64,000 nt of DNA, from NCBI GenBank assembly GCA_024169445.1, contig JALKFA010000001.1:3038001-3102000 (forward strand), read 5' to 3'. How positions within the stretch are numbered: position 1 is the stretch's first letter; each line of letters opens with the position of its first letter. The stretch is from Buttiauxella agrestis ATCC 33320. GTDB taxonomy: Bacteria > Pseudomonadota > Gammaproteobacteria > Enterobacterales > Enterobacteriaceae. Under the pieces are notes generated by a model. It was not told the DNA's origin, did no database searches, and saw only the letters and a program-made list of their open reading frames with translations. A program made the translations under genes and the position numbers. Shown here one piece after another: positions 11,766 through 22,896 of this stretch.

Positions 11766-12137
<372 letters not shown>

Positions 12138-12148
12138 GCCAGTTATTA

Positions 12149-12176
12149 GAGGGAGCTTGTCTCCCTCTTTTAATTT
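12149..12176 (+). terminator. terminator after rplT
   Basis: An 8-bp stem AGAGGGAG / CTCCCTCT with loop CTTGT followed by TTTAATTT. It separates the ribosomal protein genes from the pheM leader and may be partly read through, since the following genes are expressed from more than one promoter in E. coli. Confidence 0.75.
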
Positions 12177-12214
12177 CTAATGTTTAACACTGAGCAAATA
12201 AGGTAACTGCAAGC

Positions 12215-13380
<1,166 letters not shown>

Positions 13381-13394
13381 GGGCGGGATATCCA

Positions 13395-15782
13395 ATGAAA
13401 TTCAGTGAACTCTGGTTACGCGAATGGGTAAATCCAGCCAACAGCAGTGAAGAGCTTTCCAGCCAAATCACGATGGCTGGTCTTGAAGTTGATGGTGTTG
13501 ATGCCGTTGCGGGTGCATTTAATGGCGTAGTTGTGGGTGAAGTGGTTGAGTGCGGCCAACACCCCAATGCTGACAAACTGCGTGTAACAAAAGTGAATGT
13601 CGGTGGCGAACGCCTGTTAGACATCGTTTGTGGCGCACCAAATTGCCGTCAGGGCCTGAGAGTTGCCGTTGCAACTGTTGGCGCTGTCCTGCCTGGCGAT
13701 TTCAAAATTAAAGCGGCCAAACTGCGTGGCGAACCATCAGAAGGCATGCTGTGCTCATTCTCTGAGCTGGGTATTTCCGACGATCACGACGGCATTATTG
13801 AGCTGCCACAAGATGCACCGATTGGCACCGATATCCGCGAATACCTGAAGCTTGATGACAACACTATCGAAATCAGCGTGACGCCAAACCGTGCCGATTG
13901 TCTCGGTATCATCGGTGTCGCTCGTGATGTCGCTGTCGTTAACAAGCTGCCATTGCATGAGCCAGAAATGGTTGCGGTTGCTGCGACAATCACCGACACG
14001 CTGCCAATTCGTGTTGATGCGCCAGAAGCGTGCCCGCGTTACCTGGGCCGCGTGGTTAAAGGCATCAACGTTAAAGCGCCAACCCCACTGTGGATGAAAG
14101 AGAAACTGCGTCGTTGCGGTATTCGTTCTATCGACGCGGTCGTTGACGTGACGAACTACGTATTGCTTGAACTTGGCCAACCGATGCACGCGTTCGATAT
14201 GGACCGCATTGACGGTGGCATCGTGGTGCGTATGGCAGAAGAAGGTGAAACCCTGACGCTGCTTGATGGCAATGAAGCGAAGTTGAAAGCTGATACCCTG
14301 GTTATCGCCGACCACACTAAAGCGCTGGCAATGGGCGGTATCTTTGGTGGCGAACATTCTGGTGTGAATGATGAAACCCAGAATGTGCTGCTGGAGTGCG
14401 CATTCTTCAGCCCACTGTCTATCACTGGGCGTGCGCGCCGTCATGGTCTGCATACTGATGCATCCCATCGTTATGAGCGTGGCGTGGATTCTGCGTTGCA
14501 GTACAAAGCAATGGAACGAGCAACTCGTCTGTTGACTGACATCTGCGGCGGTGAAGCCGGTCCGGTTATTGACGTTACCAGCGAAGCACATTTGCCAAAA
14601 GCTGCCACAATTACTCTGCGTCGTAGCAAGCTGGATCGTTTGATCGGCCATCATATTGAAGATGCGCAGGTTAGCGATATTTTGCGTCGTCTGGGTTGTG
14701 AAGTCACTGAAGGCGACAACCAGTGGACCGCCGTGGCACCAAGCTGGCGCTTTGATATGCAGATTGAAGAAGATCTGGTCGAAGAAGTGGCGCGCGTTTA
14801 TGGCTATAACAGCATTCCTGATGAGCCTGTACAAGCGGGTCTTATCATGGGCAGCCATCGCGAAGCAGACCTTTCTCTTAAGCGTGTGAAAACCATGCTG
14901 GTCGATAAAGGTTACCAGGAAGTGATCACCTATAGCTTTGTTGACCCTAAAGTTCAGCAACTGCTGCACCCTGGTGAAGAACACCTGATTCTGCCAAGCC
15001 CAATTTCCATTGAAATGTCAGCGATGCGTTTGTCCTTGCTGACCGGGTTGCTCAATACTGTGGTTTACAACCAAAACCGTCAGCAGAGCCGCGTACGCAT
15101 CTTTGAATCAGGTTTACGCTTTGTTCCTGATACACAGGCAGACCTGGGTATCCGTCAGGATCTTATGCTGGCTGGTGCCATCTGCGGTAATCGCTACGAA
15201 GAGCATTGGGATCTGGCGCGTAACACCGTCGACTTCTATGATTTGAAGGGCGATCTGGAAGCGGTACTGGATCTGACTGGTCAGCTTTCTGACATTGAAT
15301 TTAGAGTCGCCAGCAACCCAGCTTTGCATCCAGGTCAAAGTGCCGCAATTTATTTACGTGGCGAATACGTTGGTTTCATTGGTGTTGTGCATCCTGAGCT
15401 TGAGCGTAAGCTTTCTCTCAATGGCCGTACACTGGTGTTCGAAGTGCTGTGGAACAAGCTTGCAGACCGCGCTGTGCCTGAGTCGAAAGAGATTTCTCGA
15501 TTCCCGGCGAACCGTCGTGACATCGCGGTTGTTGTCGCTGAAAACGTTCCCGCAGCAGATATTTTGGTCGAATGTAAGAAAGTTGGCGCAAATCAGGTAG
15601 TTGGCGTAAACTTATTTGATGTGTACCGTGGTAAGGGTGTAGCCGAAGGTTATAAGAGCCTTGCCATAAGCCTTATCCTCCAGGATACGGGCCGTACACT
15701 CGAAGAAGAGGAGATTGCCGCTACCGTTGCAAAATGTGTAGAGGCATTAAAAGAGCGATTCCAGGCATCATTGAGGGATTGA
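13395..15782 (+). CDS. pheT: phenylalanyl-tRNA synthetase beta subunit
   Basis: A 795-residue beta subunit: N-terminal tRNA-binding (EMAP-like OB) domain at about 40-150, B3/B4 editing module in the middle, B5 domain around 400-475, and a C-terminal ferredoxin-like anticodon-binding domain. Length matches E. coli PheT. It starts 14 bp after pheS and ends 4 bp before ihfA, so the three genes are one operon. Confidence 0.97.
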
Positions 15783-15786
15783 ACGT

Positions 15787-16086
15787 ATGGCGCTTACAAA
15801 AGCTGAAATGTCAGAATATCTGTTTGATAAGCTAGGGCTTAGCAAACGTGATGCTAAAGAGTTGGTAGAGCTGTTTTTCGAAGAGATCCGTCGCGCTCTG
15901 GAGAACGGTGAGCAGGTTAAACTATCAGGCTTTGGTAATTTTGACTTACGCGATAAAAACCAACGTCCCGGGCGTAACCCGAAGACTGGTGAAGATATTC
16001 CTATTACGGCACGCCGTGTAGTGACCTTCCGACCTGGTCAGAAGTTGAAGAGTAGGGTTGAAAACGCGTCGCCAAAAGACGAGTAA
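15787..16086 (+). CDS. ihfA: integration host factor alpha subunit
   Basis: A 99-residue HU/IHF family DNA-bending protein starting [15 protein letters not shown]. The DNA-binding arm signature [18 protein letters not shown] is complete with the intercalating Pro. Forms a heterodimer with IhfB. It is co-transcribed with pheST and closed by a strong terminator. Confidence 0.97.
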
Positions 16087-16098
16087 CCTGAATAAACC

Positions 16099-16124
16099 AA
16101 AAAGGCCGCTTATGCGGCCTTTTT
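16099..16124 (+). terminator. terminator after ihfA
   Basis: A perfect 11-bp stem AAAAAGGCCGC / GCGGCCTTTTT with loop TTAT, 12 bp after the stop codon. The IS element begins only 10 bp further on. Confidence 0.9.
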
Positions 16125-16188
16125 CTTTGCTGTGTGACCCGTCCTAAATAGCGTTGACACATTTAATTCGCAGGCAGAGGAAAATGTG

Positions 16189-16587
16189 ATGAACCAATAT
16201 GTTAAACGCACACAACGCGATTACCCTCTATCCTTTAAACTGGCCGTTGTCGAACAGGTCGAAAAAGGGGAAATGACTTACCGTCAGGCGCAAGACCGCT
16301 ACGGTATTCAGGGTAGCCACACCGTCATGACGTGGTTGCGCAGATACGGTCAACTCGACTGGCACTCCTCCTCTCTCGCAAGAAAGTGCGGAGCTACTAT
16401 GCCCAAAATACCTCTTACTCCCGAACAACGGATCAAAGAACTCGAGCAGCAACTGGCTGAATCAGAAGTAAAAGCCCAGTTTTTTGAAGCTGTCGTGAAG
16501 GTAATGAATACCGAGTTCGGAGCCACACTGACAAAAAAGCAGTTGGCCACCTTATCACGCAAGCACAAACGCCGGGACTCACAGTAA
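16189..16587 (+). CDS. IS3-family transposase OrfA
   Basis: A 132-residue protein with an N-terminal helix-turn-helix (about residues 10-60, FKLAVVEQVEKGEMTYRQAQ onward) that would bind the IS ends, and a C-terminal leucine-zipper-like coiled coil (IKELEQQLAESEVKAQFFEAV). An AGAGG site precedes GTG 16186 and ATG 16189; I chose the ATG. A heptamer A AAA AAG at 16533-16539 is in the correct phase for -1 slippage into the orfB frame, and the -1 frame stays open from there through the orfB start. Confidence 0.9.
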   Translation: MNQYVKRTQRDYPLSFKLAVVEQVEKGEMTYRQAQDRYGIQGSHTVMTWLRRYGQLDWHSSSLARKCGATMPKIPLTPEQRIKELEQQLAESEVKAQFFEAVVKVMNTEFGATLTKKQLATLSRKHKRRDSQ

Positions 16588-17402
16588 TGCGTGCTTGCCG
16601 GTTCATGGGGATCAGCCGACAGGCGTGGTATCAATCTCTGCAACGTGAGCGCGGAAGAGAAAGACAGGCGCAGCATATCGTTGAACAGGTGACGACCATC
16701 CGGCTACACCAGCCCCGGCTGGGGACACGTAAACTGCATTATTTATTGCAACAGCAACCAGAGCCGGCACTCCATGTCGGTCGGGATCGTTTGTTCCAGA
16801 TACTGCGTGGCGCACGATTACTGGTAATACCGAAACGGGCGTATCACAAAACGACTCAAAGCCATCATCGCTTTTATCGTCATCCTAACTTATTGAAGGC
16901 GGGAGAAAATCAGGTTGTTGCCAGCCGCCCGGAGCAGGTGTGGGTCGCGGATATCACGTACCTTCCCCTGCGTAAGGGAACGGCGTACCTCAGTCTGATA
17001 ACAGACGTCTGGTCGAGAAAAATCGTGGGATATCATGTGCATGAAAGTCTGCATACCCATCATGTGGCTAAGGCGTTCAGAATGGCGCTGGTCAGCAGGC
17101 GTACAGCACATCCACTGGTGCATCACTCAGATCGGGGTGTGCAGTACTGTTCAACAGAATATCAGGCACTACACCAACGCCATGGGGTCATCTGCTCGAT
17201 GACAGACGGGTATGACTGTTATCAGAATGCGCTGGCGGAACGGGTAAACGGGATATTAAAAATGGAATATCTGCTCGGGAAGCCAGAAGATATCGGACAG
17301 GCAAGAAAGATGGTCAGGGAGTCGGTGGAAATCTACAACACGCGGCGGCCACATCTGTCGCTAAAATACAAAACGCCCGATGAAGTTCATCGGGCGTTGT
17401 AA
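16587..17402 (+). CDS. IS3-family transposase OrfB (DDE integrase core)
   Basis: A 271-residue rve-type integrase core. The DDE acids are visible as VWVADITYL (first Asp), HHSDRGVQY (second Asp) and NALAERVNG (Glu). An HTH_21-like helical region precedes the core. The ATG overlaps the orfA stop by one base (TAATG), so it could be made alone by coupling, or as the OrfAB fusion by frameshifting at 16533-16539. No stop or truncation is present. Confidence 0.92.
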   Translation: MRACRFMGISRQAWYQSLQRERGRERQAQHIVEQVTTIRLHQPRLGTRKLHYLLQQQPEPALHVGRDRLFQILRGARLLVIPKRAYHKTTQSHHRFYRHPNLLKAGENQVVASRPEQVWVADITYLPLRKGTAYLSLITDVWSRKIVGYHVHESLHTHHVAKAFRMALVSRRTAHPLVHHSDRGVQYCSTEYQALHQRHGVICSMTDGYDCYQNALAERVNGILKMEYLLGKPEDIGQARKMVRESVEIYNTRRPHLSLKYKTPDEVHRAL

Positions 17403-17453
17403 GGCCGAAAAGTGTCAACCTATAGCAGGACTAGTCAGTGTAAACAATACCTA

Positions 17454-18398
17454 TCAAGCAGCCAGTTTGGCTACCTGTTCCGCCATCTCATCAAGTAACT
17501 GGAAACGGCGACGATATTCCGCGCGTTTCTTACTCGCGATGCTCTCAAGTGTTTTACGTTCTAATTGCTGAGGTAATTGCCAGCGCCAGCTATTCTGTTT
17601 CACCCCTTCAATAGATTGCCAGAACTCATCATAGCTGGCGTGGAAATGCCGGCCCTTGCTCAAACGGTAACGCAGCGCGCGGAAAACATGGCCATTATCG
17701 CTGACGCCATAAATCCCCGAAATATTCGTCTGGGCGGCAAATTGCCAAATAAACTCCATGATCACGCGTTTAGGGAACAGACCGTGGCAGGCGCGAGTCG
17801 CTTGTTTAATCACGTCGTGAGAAATTTGCTTTCTTGGCCCTTGTAAGCCGCCAATCACCAGATGCCATTGGTCGTTTTCACGCATAACGCTAAAAGTCAG
17901 GCTGGCGATCACATTTTCATTGCCATCGCGCAACCAAATGGTGCTTTCACCTTCACGCTCGGCGCTTTTTGCGCAGCAGGCGGAAAGGGTAAACTGGCTG
18001 TCATCTTTCCCGCAGAACGTGACCAGTTGGGTTTCGGACACTGAGGTTAATGCCGCGGCGAGTTGTCGCGAAGGCAATCCGTCCACGAATTGATAATGGT
18101 TGATCACCGCATCCGCTCGCTGATTTGCGTTTAAACCGCGAACTAAATACTGGCGATGAGGCTTGCTGGGCAGGGTGACTTGCGCTTTCAACATTTGTTC
18201 AAAATCAGAACGCTGCCCAAGCTTTTCAAGCATGCGACATGTTGGTGTGTAGAACAGCGCTGTGCGCAGCATAAATTTGAAGCGGTAACTACGCTTATGC
18301 CAAATCGTGCTCGGGAGCAATTTTCCTGCAATGAGGTCTGAAATGATATTTCTGCGTGGTTTGTGCAGATAGGTATTTAGCAGTGTGTTGTCCGACAC
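17454..18398 (-). CDS. VirK/YbjX family protein (DUF535)
   Basis: A 314-residue soluble protein of the VirK/YbjX family, known from Shigella and Salmonella virulence work and in some species under PhoP control; the molecular role is unclear. Family features include LVRGLNANQRADAV-type and IGGLQGPRKQ motifs near the middle and a basic, helical C terminus. The start is a GTG at 18398 with AGGAGA eight bases upstream. The gene is absent between ihfA and btuC in E. coli, and its 3' end lies 17 bp from the IS element. Confidence 0.8.
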   Translation of the reverse strand: MSDNTLLNTYLHKPRRNIISDLIAGKLLPSTIWHKRSYRFKFMLRTALFYTPTCRMLEKLGQRSDFEQMLKAQVTLPSKPHRQYLVRGLNANQRADAVINHYQFVDGLPSRQLAAALTSVSETQLVTFCGKDDSQFTLSACCAKSAEREGESTIWLRDGNENVIASLTFSVMRENDQWHLVIGGLQGPRKQISHDVIKQATRACHGLFPKRVIMEFIWQFAAQTNISGIYGVSDNGHVFRALRYRLSKGRHFHASYDEFWQSIEGVKQNSWRWQLPQQLERKTLESIASKKRAEYRRRFQLLDEMAEQVAKLAA

Positions 18399-18784
18399 GG
18401 TAATTATCTCCTGATAGATTTGTACTTATTTTAAGCCCTGTTATCTGGAATGGTTATTACCCGCCGGTTTATATTTTTACTTTCGTTTAGAGAATATTTA
18501 GGTTTCCTGTGTTTTTTATAATTACATGAATTTATTGTTATTTTTAGTATTCTAACGATATTATTGCTTCCGGATAAATTTCTGGTGTTTATTATTTAGT
18601 GGTGGTTGTAAATTATATTTTTTCTACGATCTGCTATTTGTTTAATTCCTGTATAACATTGAGTGAGTAGCCTCATGGATATCTCACCCCAAAGAAAAAG
18701 CTTTCCTTTAAAGCTTGTCGTGTTACGGATACTCCCCGTAAAATCAGACGCATGAATGATTTTAAATCGGACGCCCCCCTCCAG
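18399..18784. other. AT-rich spacer between the VirK-family gene and btuC
   Basis: About 390 bp of low-GC sequence between divergent genes, containing both promoters. I see no RNA gene, riboswitch or clear operator in it. In particular the usual cobalamin riboswitch elements are not evident. It is richer in A and T than the flanking genes, consistent with inserted DNA. Confidence 0.4.
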
Positions 18785-19765
18785 ATGCAGATTTTTGTCG
18801 AACGACAACAACGTCACGAACGCCTCTGGCTGCTCGCCTTATTTTCCACCATGCTGGGAATGGCTGTATTGAGTCTGTGCGCCGGAGAGCAGTGGTTTTC
18901 CCCGCAACACTGGATGCGTGAAGATGCACAGCTGTTTATCTGGCAGATTCGCATGCCGCGCACCTTAGCTGTTCTGCTGGTCGGGGCGGCACTTGCGGTA
19001 TCTGGCACCATCATGCAGGCGCTGTTTGAAAATCCATTGGCTGAGCCTGGGCTGCTTGGCGTTTCTAATGGCGCAGGGGTGGCGCTAGTGGCTGCGGTGT
19101 TGCTTGGGCAAGGGATGCTACCGAGCTGGGCGTTAGGGATCTGCGCAATATTCGGCGCGCTGGTTATCACGTTTATCTTGCTGCGCTTTGCAAAGCGTCA
19201 CCTTTCAAACAGCCGCCTGCTGCTTGCTGGCGTGGCGTTGGGAATTATCTGTAGCGCTTTAATGACCTGGGCTATCTATTTCAGTACCAGCCTCGATTTG
19301 CGTCAGTTAATGTACTGGATGATGGGTGGCTTTGGTGGCGTGGACTGGCGGCAATGGTGGTTGATGATAACTCTGCCACCCGTGATGCTGTGGTTATGTC
19401 GCAACTACGCGCCGTTGAATTTAATGGCTCTTGGCGAAATATCGGCTCGCCAGTTGGGCTTACCCGTCTGGCTTTGGCGAAATATTCTGGTGATTACCAC
19501 CGGATGGCTGGTGGGGGTGAGTGTCGCGCTGGCAGGAGCCATTGGCTTTATCGGCCTCGTTATCCCTCATATGTTACGGCTCAAAGGGTTAACCGATCAT
19601 CGGATTTTGCTCCCCGCGAGCGCACTAGCCGGTGCCACTGTATTACTCGGTGCTGACATTATTGCGCGTCTGGCACTGGCTTCAGCCGAATTACCTATAG
19701 GCGTCGTGACGGCAACGTTAGGCGCACCTGTATTTATCTGGCTATTATTAAAGGCCGGGAAATAA
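18785..19765 (+). CDS. btuC: vitamin B12 ABC transporter permease BtuC
   Basis: A 326-residue FecCD-type permease with about ten membrane helices; two copies form the channel for cobalamin import together with BtuD and the binding protein BtuF. The highly conserved segments [15 protein letters not shown]-like, [16 protein letters not shown] and GFIGLVIPH are present. The ATG at 18785 aligns with the E. coli start and length; the in-frame ATG at 18752 would add 11 residues. btuE follows 17 bp later. Confidence 0.93.
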   Translation: MQIFVERQQRHERLWLLALFSTMLGMAVLSLCAGEQWFSPQHWMREDAQLFIWQIRMPRTLAVLLVGAALAVSGTIMQALFENPLAEPGLLGVSNGAGVALVAAVLLGQGMLPSWALGICAIFGALVITFILLRFAKRHLSNSRLLLAGVALGIICSALMTWAIYFSTSLDLRQLMYWMMGGFGGVDWRQWWLMITLPPVMLWLCRNYAPLNLMALGEISARQLGLPVWLWRNILVITTGWLVGVSVALAGAIGFIGLVIPHMLRLKGLTDHRILLPASALAGATVLLGADIIARLALASAELPIGVVTATLGAPVFIWLLLKAGK

Positions 19766-19782
19766 CAATCTAAGAGGTCGTG

Positions 19783-20331
19783 ATGCAAGACATTCTAAAC
19801 ACTGAAGTAACCACCATTGACGGTGAAGCGACAACGCTCGAAAACTGGAAAGGGAAAGTGCTACTGCTGGTGAACGTTGCCTCTAAGTGCGGCCTGACAG
19901 TGCAATATGAACAATTAGAAAACCTGCAAAAAGAGCTTGGACACGAAGGTTTCTCGGTACTGGGTTTCCCATGCAACCAGTTCCTGGGGCAAGAACCGGG
20001 TAGCGAAGAAGAGATCAAAACCTTCTGTAGCATGACCTACGGCGTCACATTCCCCATGTTTAGCAAGCTGGACGTTAATGGTGAAAACCGTCATCCACTG
20101 TACAAAAAACTGGTTGCCGCCGCACCGGCTGCCGTTGCACCTGAAGGCAGCGGTTTTCTTGAGCGCATGAGCAGCAAAGGCCGCGCGCCAGCCCATCTTG
20201 GCGATATTCTCTGGAACTTCGAAAAATTCCTGATTGGCCGCGATGGTCAGGTGATTCAACGTTTTTCACCGGATATGACGCCTGATGACGCCACTATTGT
20301 TGATGCTATTAAGTCGGCGCTGGCGAAGTAA
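19783..20331 (+). CDS. btuE: thioredoxin/glutathione peroxidase BtuE
   Basis: A 182-residue glutathione peroxidase family protein using cysteine rather than selenocysteine at the active site (Cys36 in NVASKCGLT). The Gln and Trp of the catalytic set are in [13 protein letters not shown] and WNFEKFL. It reduces peroxides and is not needed for B12 transport despite its name. GTG at 19780 is an alternative start one codon earlier. Its stop overlaps the btuD start (TAATG). Confidence 0.93.
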   Translation: MQDILNTEVTTIDGEATTLENWKGKVLLLVNVASKCGLTVQYEQLENLQKELGHEGFSVLGFPCNQFLGQEPGSEEEIKTFCSMTYGVTFPMFSKLDVNGENRHPLYKKLVAAAPAAVAPEGSGFLERMSSKGRAPAHLGDILWNFEKFLIGRDGQVIQRFSPDMTPDDATIVDAIKSALAK

Positions 20332-21077
20332 TGGTGTTGTTGCAGCTTAATGATGTCGCGGTGGCGGAGCGGCTTGGGCCCATCTCCGCCGCTGTTCAAA
20401 CGGGCGAACTGGTCCATCTTGTTGGGCCAAATGGCGCGGGCAAAAGCACGTTGCTGATGCGTGCCGCAGGGCTTAGCTCGGGGGCCGGGCAAATTATGTT
20501 TGCCGGGAGCAATCTCAGCGACTGGCAGCCAACGCAACTGGCTCATCAGCGTGCTTATCTTTCTCAGCAACAAATGCCGCCATTTTCGATGCCCGTTTGG
20601 CATTATCTGCAACTGCACCAGTCAGTCAGCCCCTCCGATTCGGTCATGCTCAAGCTGGTCGAAGATTTGGGGCTGGCGGACAAACTCACACGCAGTGTGA
20701 ACCAGCTTTCGGGTGGGGAATGGCAACGTGTTCGCTTAGCCGCTGTGGTGTTGCAGATTCATCCAGAAATCAACCCGCAGGGGCGTCTGCTGCTACTGGA
20801 CGAGCCGATGAACAGTCTGGATGTCGCGCAGCAAACCGCATTGGATAGAATCCTGATGGCACTTTGCGAAGCCGGTATCGGCGTGGTCATGAGCAGTCAC
20901 GATTTAAATCACAGTTTGCGACATGCGCACACCGTCTGGTTATTACGCTCGGGTAAAATGATTGCACAAGGCAATCGGGATGAAGTGCTCTCGCCGCAAC
21001 ATTTAGCAACAGCTTATAACATGCACTTCCGTCGATTGCAGATAGAAGGGCATAGTATGCTAATAGCCCCATTGTAG
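20331..21077 (+). CDS. btuD: vitamin B12 ABC transporter ATPase BtuD
   Basis: A 248-residue ABC ATPase that powers BtuC. Walker [10 protein letters not shown] (about residues 32-40), signature [12 protein letters not shown], Walker [13 protein letters not shown] and the switch His in SSHDLNH are all intact. Translationally coupled to btuE by a one-base overlap. Confidence 0.95.
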   Translation: MVLLQLNDVAVAERLGPISAAVQTGELVHLVGPNGAGKSTLLMRAAGLSSGAGQIMFAGSNLSDWQPTQLAHQRAYLSQQQMPPFSMPVWHYLQLHQSVSPSDSVMLKLVEDLGLADKLTRSVNQLSGGEWQRVRLAAVVLQIHPEINPQGRLLLLDEPMNSLDVAQQTALDRILMALCEAGIGVVMSSHDLNHSLRHAHTVWLLRSGKMIAQGNRDEVLSPQHLATAYNMHFRRLQIEGHSMLIAPL

Positions 21078-21156
21078 GTGATGGTAAAAACTTGCACCAA
21101 ATCATGGGAAAGCGCTAAATTACTGGAAATTTTAAAACGGGTGAGGATTAGCCTGA

Positions 21157-21618
21157 ATGCGTTTATGGATAATTGTTGTGGCATGTCTGGTTCTCGCAGG
21201 GTGTAGCAGCCATGCGCCTCCACCAAATTCTCGTTTGTCCGATTCAATAACGGTTATTGCCAGGCTCAATGATCAACTCAACGGCTGGCGTGGCACTCCC
21301 TATAGCTATGGCGGAATGAGCCGCCGTGGTGTCGACTGCTCCGGCTTTGTCTCGGTGACCTTCCGTGATCGCTTCGAGCTACAGCTGCCGCGTGAAACCC
21401 GCCAGCAAGCGAAAATCGGCACGCAAATTGATAAAGACGAATTACTGCCAGGCGATCTGGTTTTCTTTAAAACAGGCGCTGGTGAAAGTGGTCTGCACGT
21501 GGGGATTTACGACACGGACAACCAATTCATTCATGCCTCAACCAGCCGTGGTGTGATGCGTTCTTCGCTGGATAACGTTTACTGGCGTAAAAAGTTTTGG
21601 CAGGCCCGCCGCATCTAG
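21157..21618 (+). CDS. nlpC: NlpC/P60 family lipoprotein NlpC
   Basis: A 153-residue lipoprotein with lipobox LVLAGC (Cys at about 15) followed by an NlpC/P60 cysteine-peptidase domain. The catalytic Cys is in GVDCSGFV and the His in LHVGIYDT. Such enzymes cut D-Glu-meso-diaminopimelate links in cell-wall peptides. Position after btuD matches E. coli. Confidence 0.93.
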   Translation: MRLWIIVVACLVLAGCSSHAPPPNSRLSDSITVIARLNDQLNGWRGTPYSYGGMSRRGVDCSGFVSVTFRDRFELQLPRETRQQAKIGTQIDKDELLPGDLVFFKTGAGESGLHVGIYDTDNQFIHASTSRGVMRSSLDNVYWRKKFWQARRI

Positions 21619-21635
21619 CGCAATTCTCCCAGTCT

Positions 21636-21658
21636 TAGGGCCAGTCACTGGCCCTAAA
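21636..21658 (+). terminator. hairpin after nlpC
   Basis: TTAGGGCC pairs with GGCCCTAA around AGTCACT, 18 bp past the stop. A T tract is missing on the plus strand, so it may act as a transcript-end protector rather than a classic terminator. Confidence 0.5.
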
Positions 21659-21753
21659 CGTGACACTCTTCAGCAATTCCGTGGTTAACCCAGGTACAAC
21701 CCATAATTTCAGGTAATATTTGGCAGCATTACGCCCCCTCGAAAGGATTGTTT

Positions 21754-22728
21754 ATGGTTACTCTGGAAGATGTTGCCGCCAGTGCAGGTGTGTCCCGGGC
21801 GACCGTTTCACGCGTGGTGAATGGCGACAACAAAGTCAAAGCGCAGACAAGAGTTAAAGTCGAAGCGGCGATTGTTGAATTGGGTTATACGCCGAATCCG
21901 GCGGCTCGCGCCTTAGCCTCAAGCCAAAGTAATACCTTAGGGCTTGTCACTACTTCCTATCGTGGTGGCTTTTTTGGTGCGCTGATGGACACCGTACAGA
22001 GTGAAACCGAGTTGCATGGCAAGCAGCTGTTGGTGACGCAAGGGCGCGACACCGCAGAGAAGGAGCTAAACGCTATCCAACGCCTGTTTAATCTGCGTTG
22101 CGATGGCCTGGTCCTGCACGTGCGCGCCATCAGCGATGAAACGCTTTATCAATTGGCTGAGCGGGATCACAAATTCATTGTTTTAGACCGTGACGTTCTG
22201 GGGCTTGAAGAGCGATGTGTGGTGTTTGATCACCGTGCGGCGAGTGCACTTGCGACCCAAGTGTTTATTGATGCCGGGCACACCTCGATTGCCTGCCTGC
22301 ATGGTCCGAGCGGGCGTACATCCAGCCTGCTGCGCAAGCAGGGGTTCATGGATGCCATGTCTAAAGCAAAACTGAAACCTGCTGCGGTATTGGGAGGGGA
22401 GTACGACATGCCCTCAGGCTACCAACTTACCTCACAACTGCTTGAAAATATTCAGCCTACGGCACTCTATTGTTGCAATGAAGAACTGGCGATAGGTGCG
22501 ATGCTTGCCATCACCGAACATGGTCTGAGAATTCCCCAGGATATCTCACTTATTTGTTATGACAGCGGTGAACGAGCGCCGTTTGTTCGCCCGGCATTAA
22601 CCAGTGTTCATTTTCCAATAACCGAAATGGCGAGCTATGCTATCCGGAAATTATTGGATAAGCATTGTGAGAATGAATCGTTTTCTCCGGAGATAATCCA
22701 CCGAGGTTCCATTCTCCAAATTCGCTAA
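21754..22728 (+). CDS. LacI/GalR family transcriptional regulator
   Basis: A 324-residue repressor-type protein. The N-terminal helix-turn-helix and hinge are typical (MVTLEDVAASAGVSRATVS, then NPAARALAS for the hinge helix), followed by a periplasmic-binding-protein-like sugar domain. Closest in feel to the AscG/GalR group, but the ligand and targets are unknown. The ATG at 21754 is chosen with GAAAGG upstream; TTG at 21748 is an alternative. E. coli has no such gene between nlpC and ydiV. No sugar operon is adjacent; the GH3/symporter pair 15 kb away is one possible target. Confidence 0.85.
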   Translation: MVTLEDVAASAGVSRATVSRVVNGDNKVKAQTRVKVEAAIVELGYTPNPAARALASSQSNTLGLVTTSYRGGFFGALMDTVQSETELHGKQLLVTQGRDTAEKELNAIQRLFNLRCDGLVLHVRAISDETLYQLAERDHKFIVLDRDVLGLEERCVVFDHRAASALATQVFIDAGHTSIACLHGPSGRTSSLLRKQGFMDAMSKAKLKPAAVLGGEYDMPSGYQLTSQLLENIQPTALYCCNEELAIGAMLAITEHGLRIPQDISLICYDSGERAPFVRPALTSVHFPITEMASYAIRKLLDKHCENESFSPEIIHRGSILQIR

Positions 22729-22896
22729 AACTGGCGATATTGAGATATCCAGGATAATATCATTATCTTCAAAGAAGATTATGATAAAACATTCAGGGAT
22801 GAACTTGTCTTTAATTACAATAAAATCAATCCAGTTAACGCTGGATGCTCATCGTGTCACGATGCCATCCACCCCATTACCTAAACGGTTGGCATC

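Larger units (their letters stand above)
16135..17437 (+). mobile_element. complete IS3-family insertion sequence, 1303 bp
   Basis: The element has 26-bp terminal inverted repeats (16135-16160 and 17412-17437; 18 of 26 positions identical, starting TGAC and ending GTTGACAC on the inner side), and is flanked by the 3-bp direct repeat GTG (16132-16134 and 17438-17440). Inside are orfA and orfB in the -1 relationship with a slippery A6G run. Size, TG...CA ends, 3-bp duplication and DDE transposase are typical of the IS3 family. All parts look intact, so it may be active. The exact IS name needs ISfinder. Confidence 0.93.

Noticed and set aside
13755-14984. A 409-residue minus-strand open frame within pheT
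   Set aside because: It lies wholly inside a highly conserved essential gene, has an unusual His/Gln/Phe-rich composition caused by complementary codons, and no start site.
18399-18784. Possible cobalamin riboswitch upstream of btuC
   Set aside because: I could not find the conserved B12-box elements; in E. coli the riboswitch belongs to btuB, not btuC.
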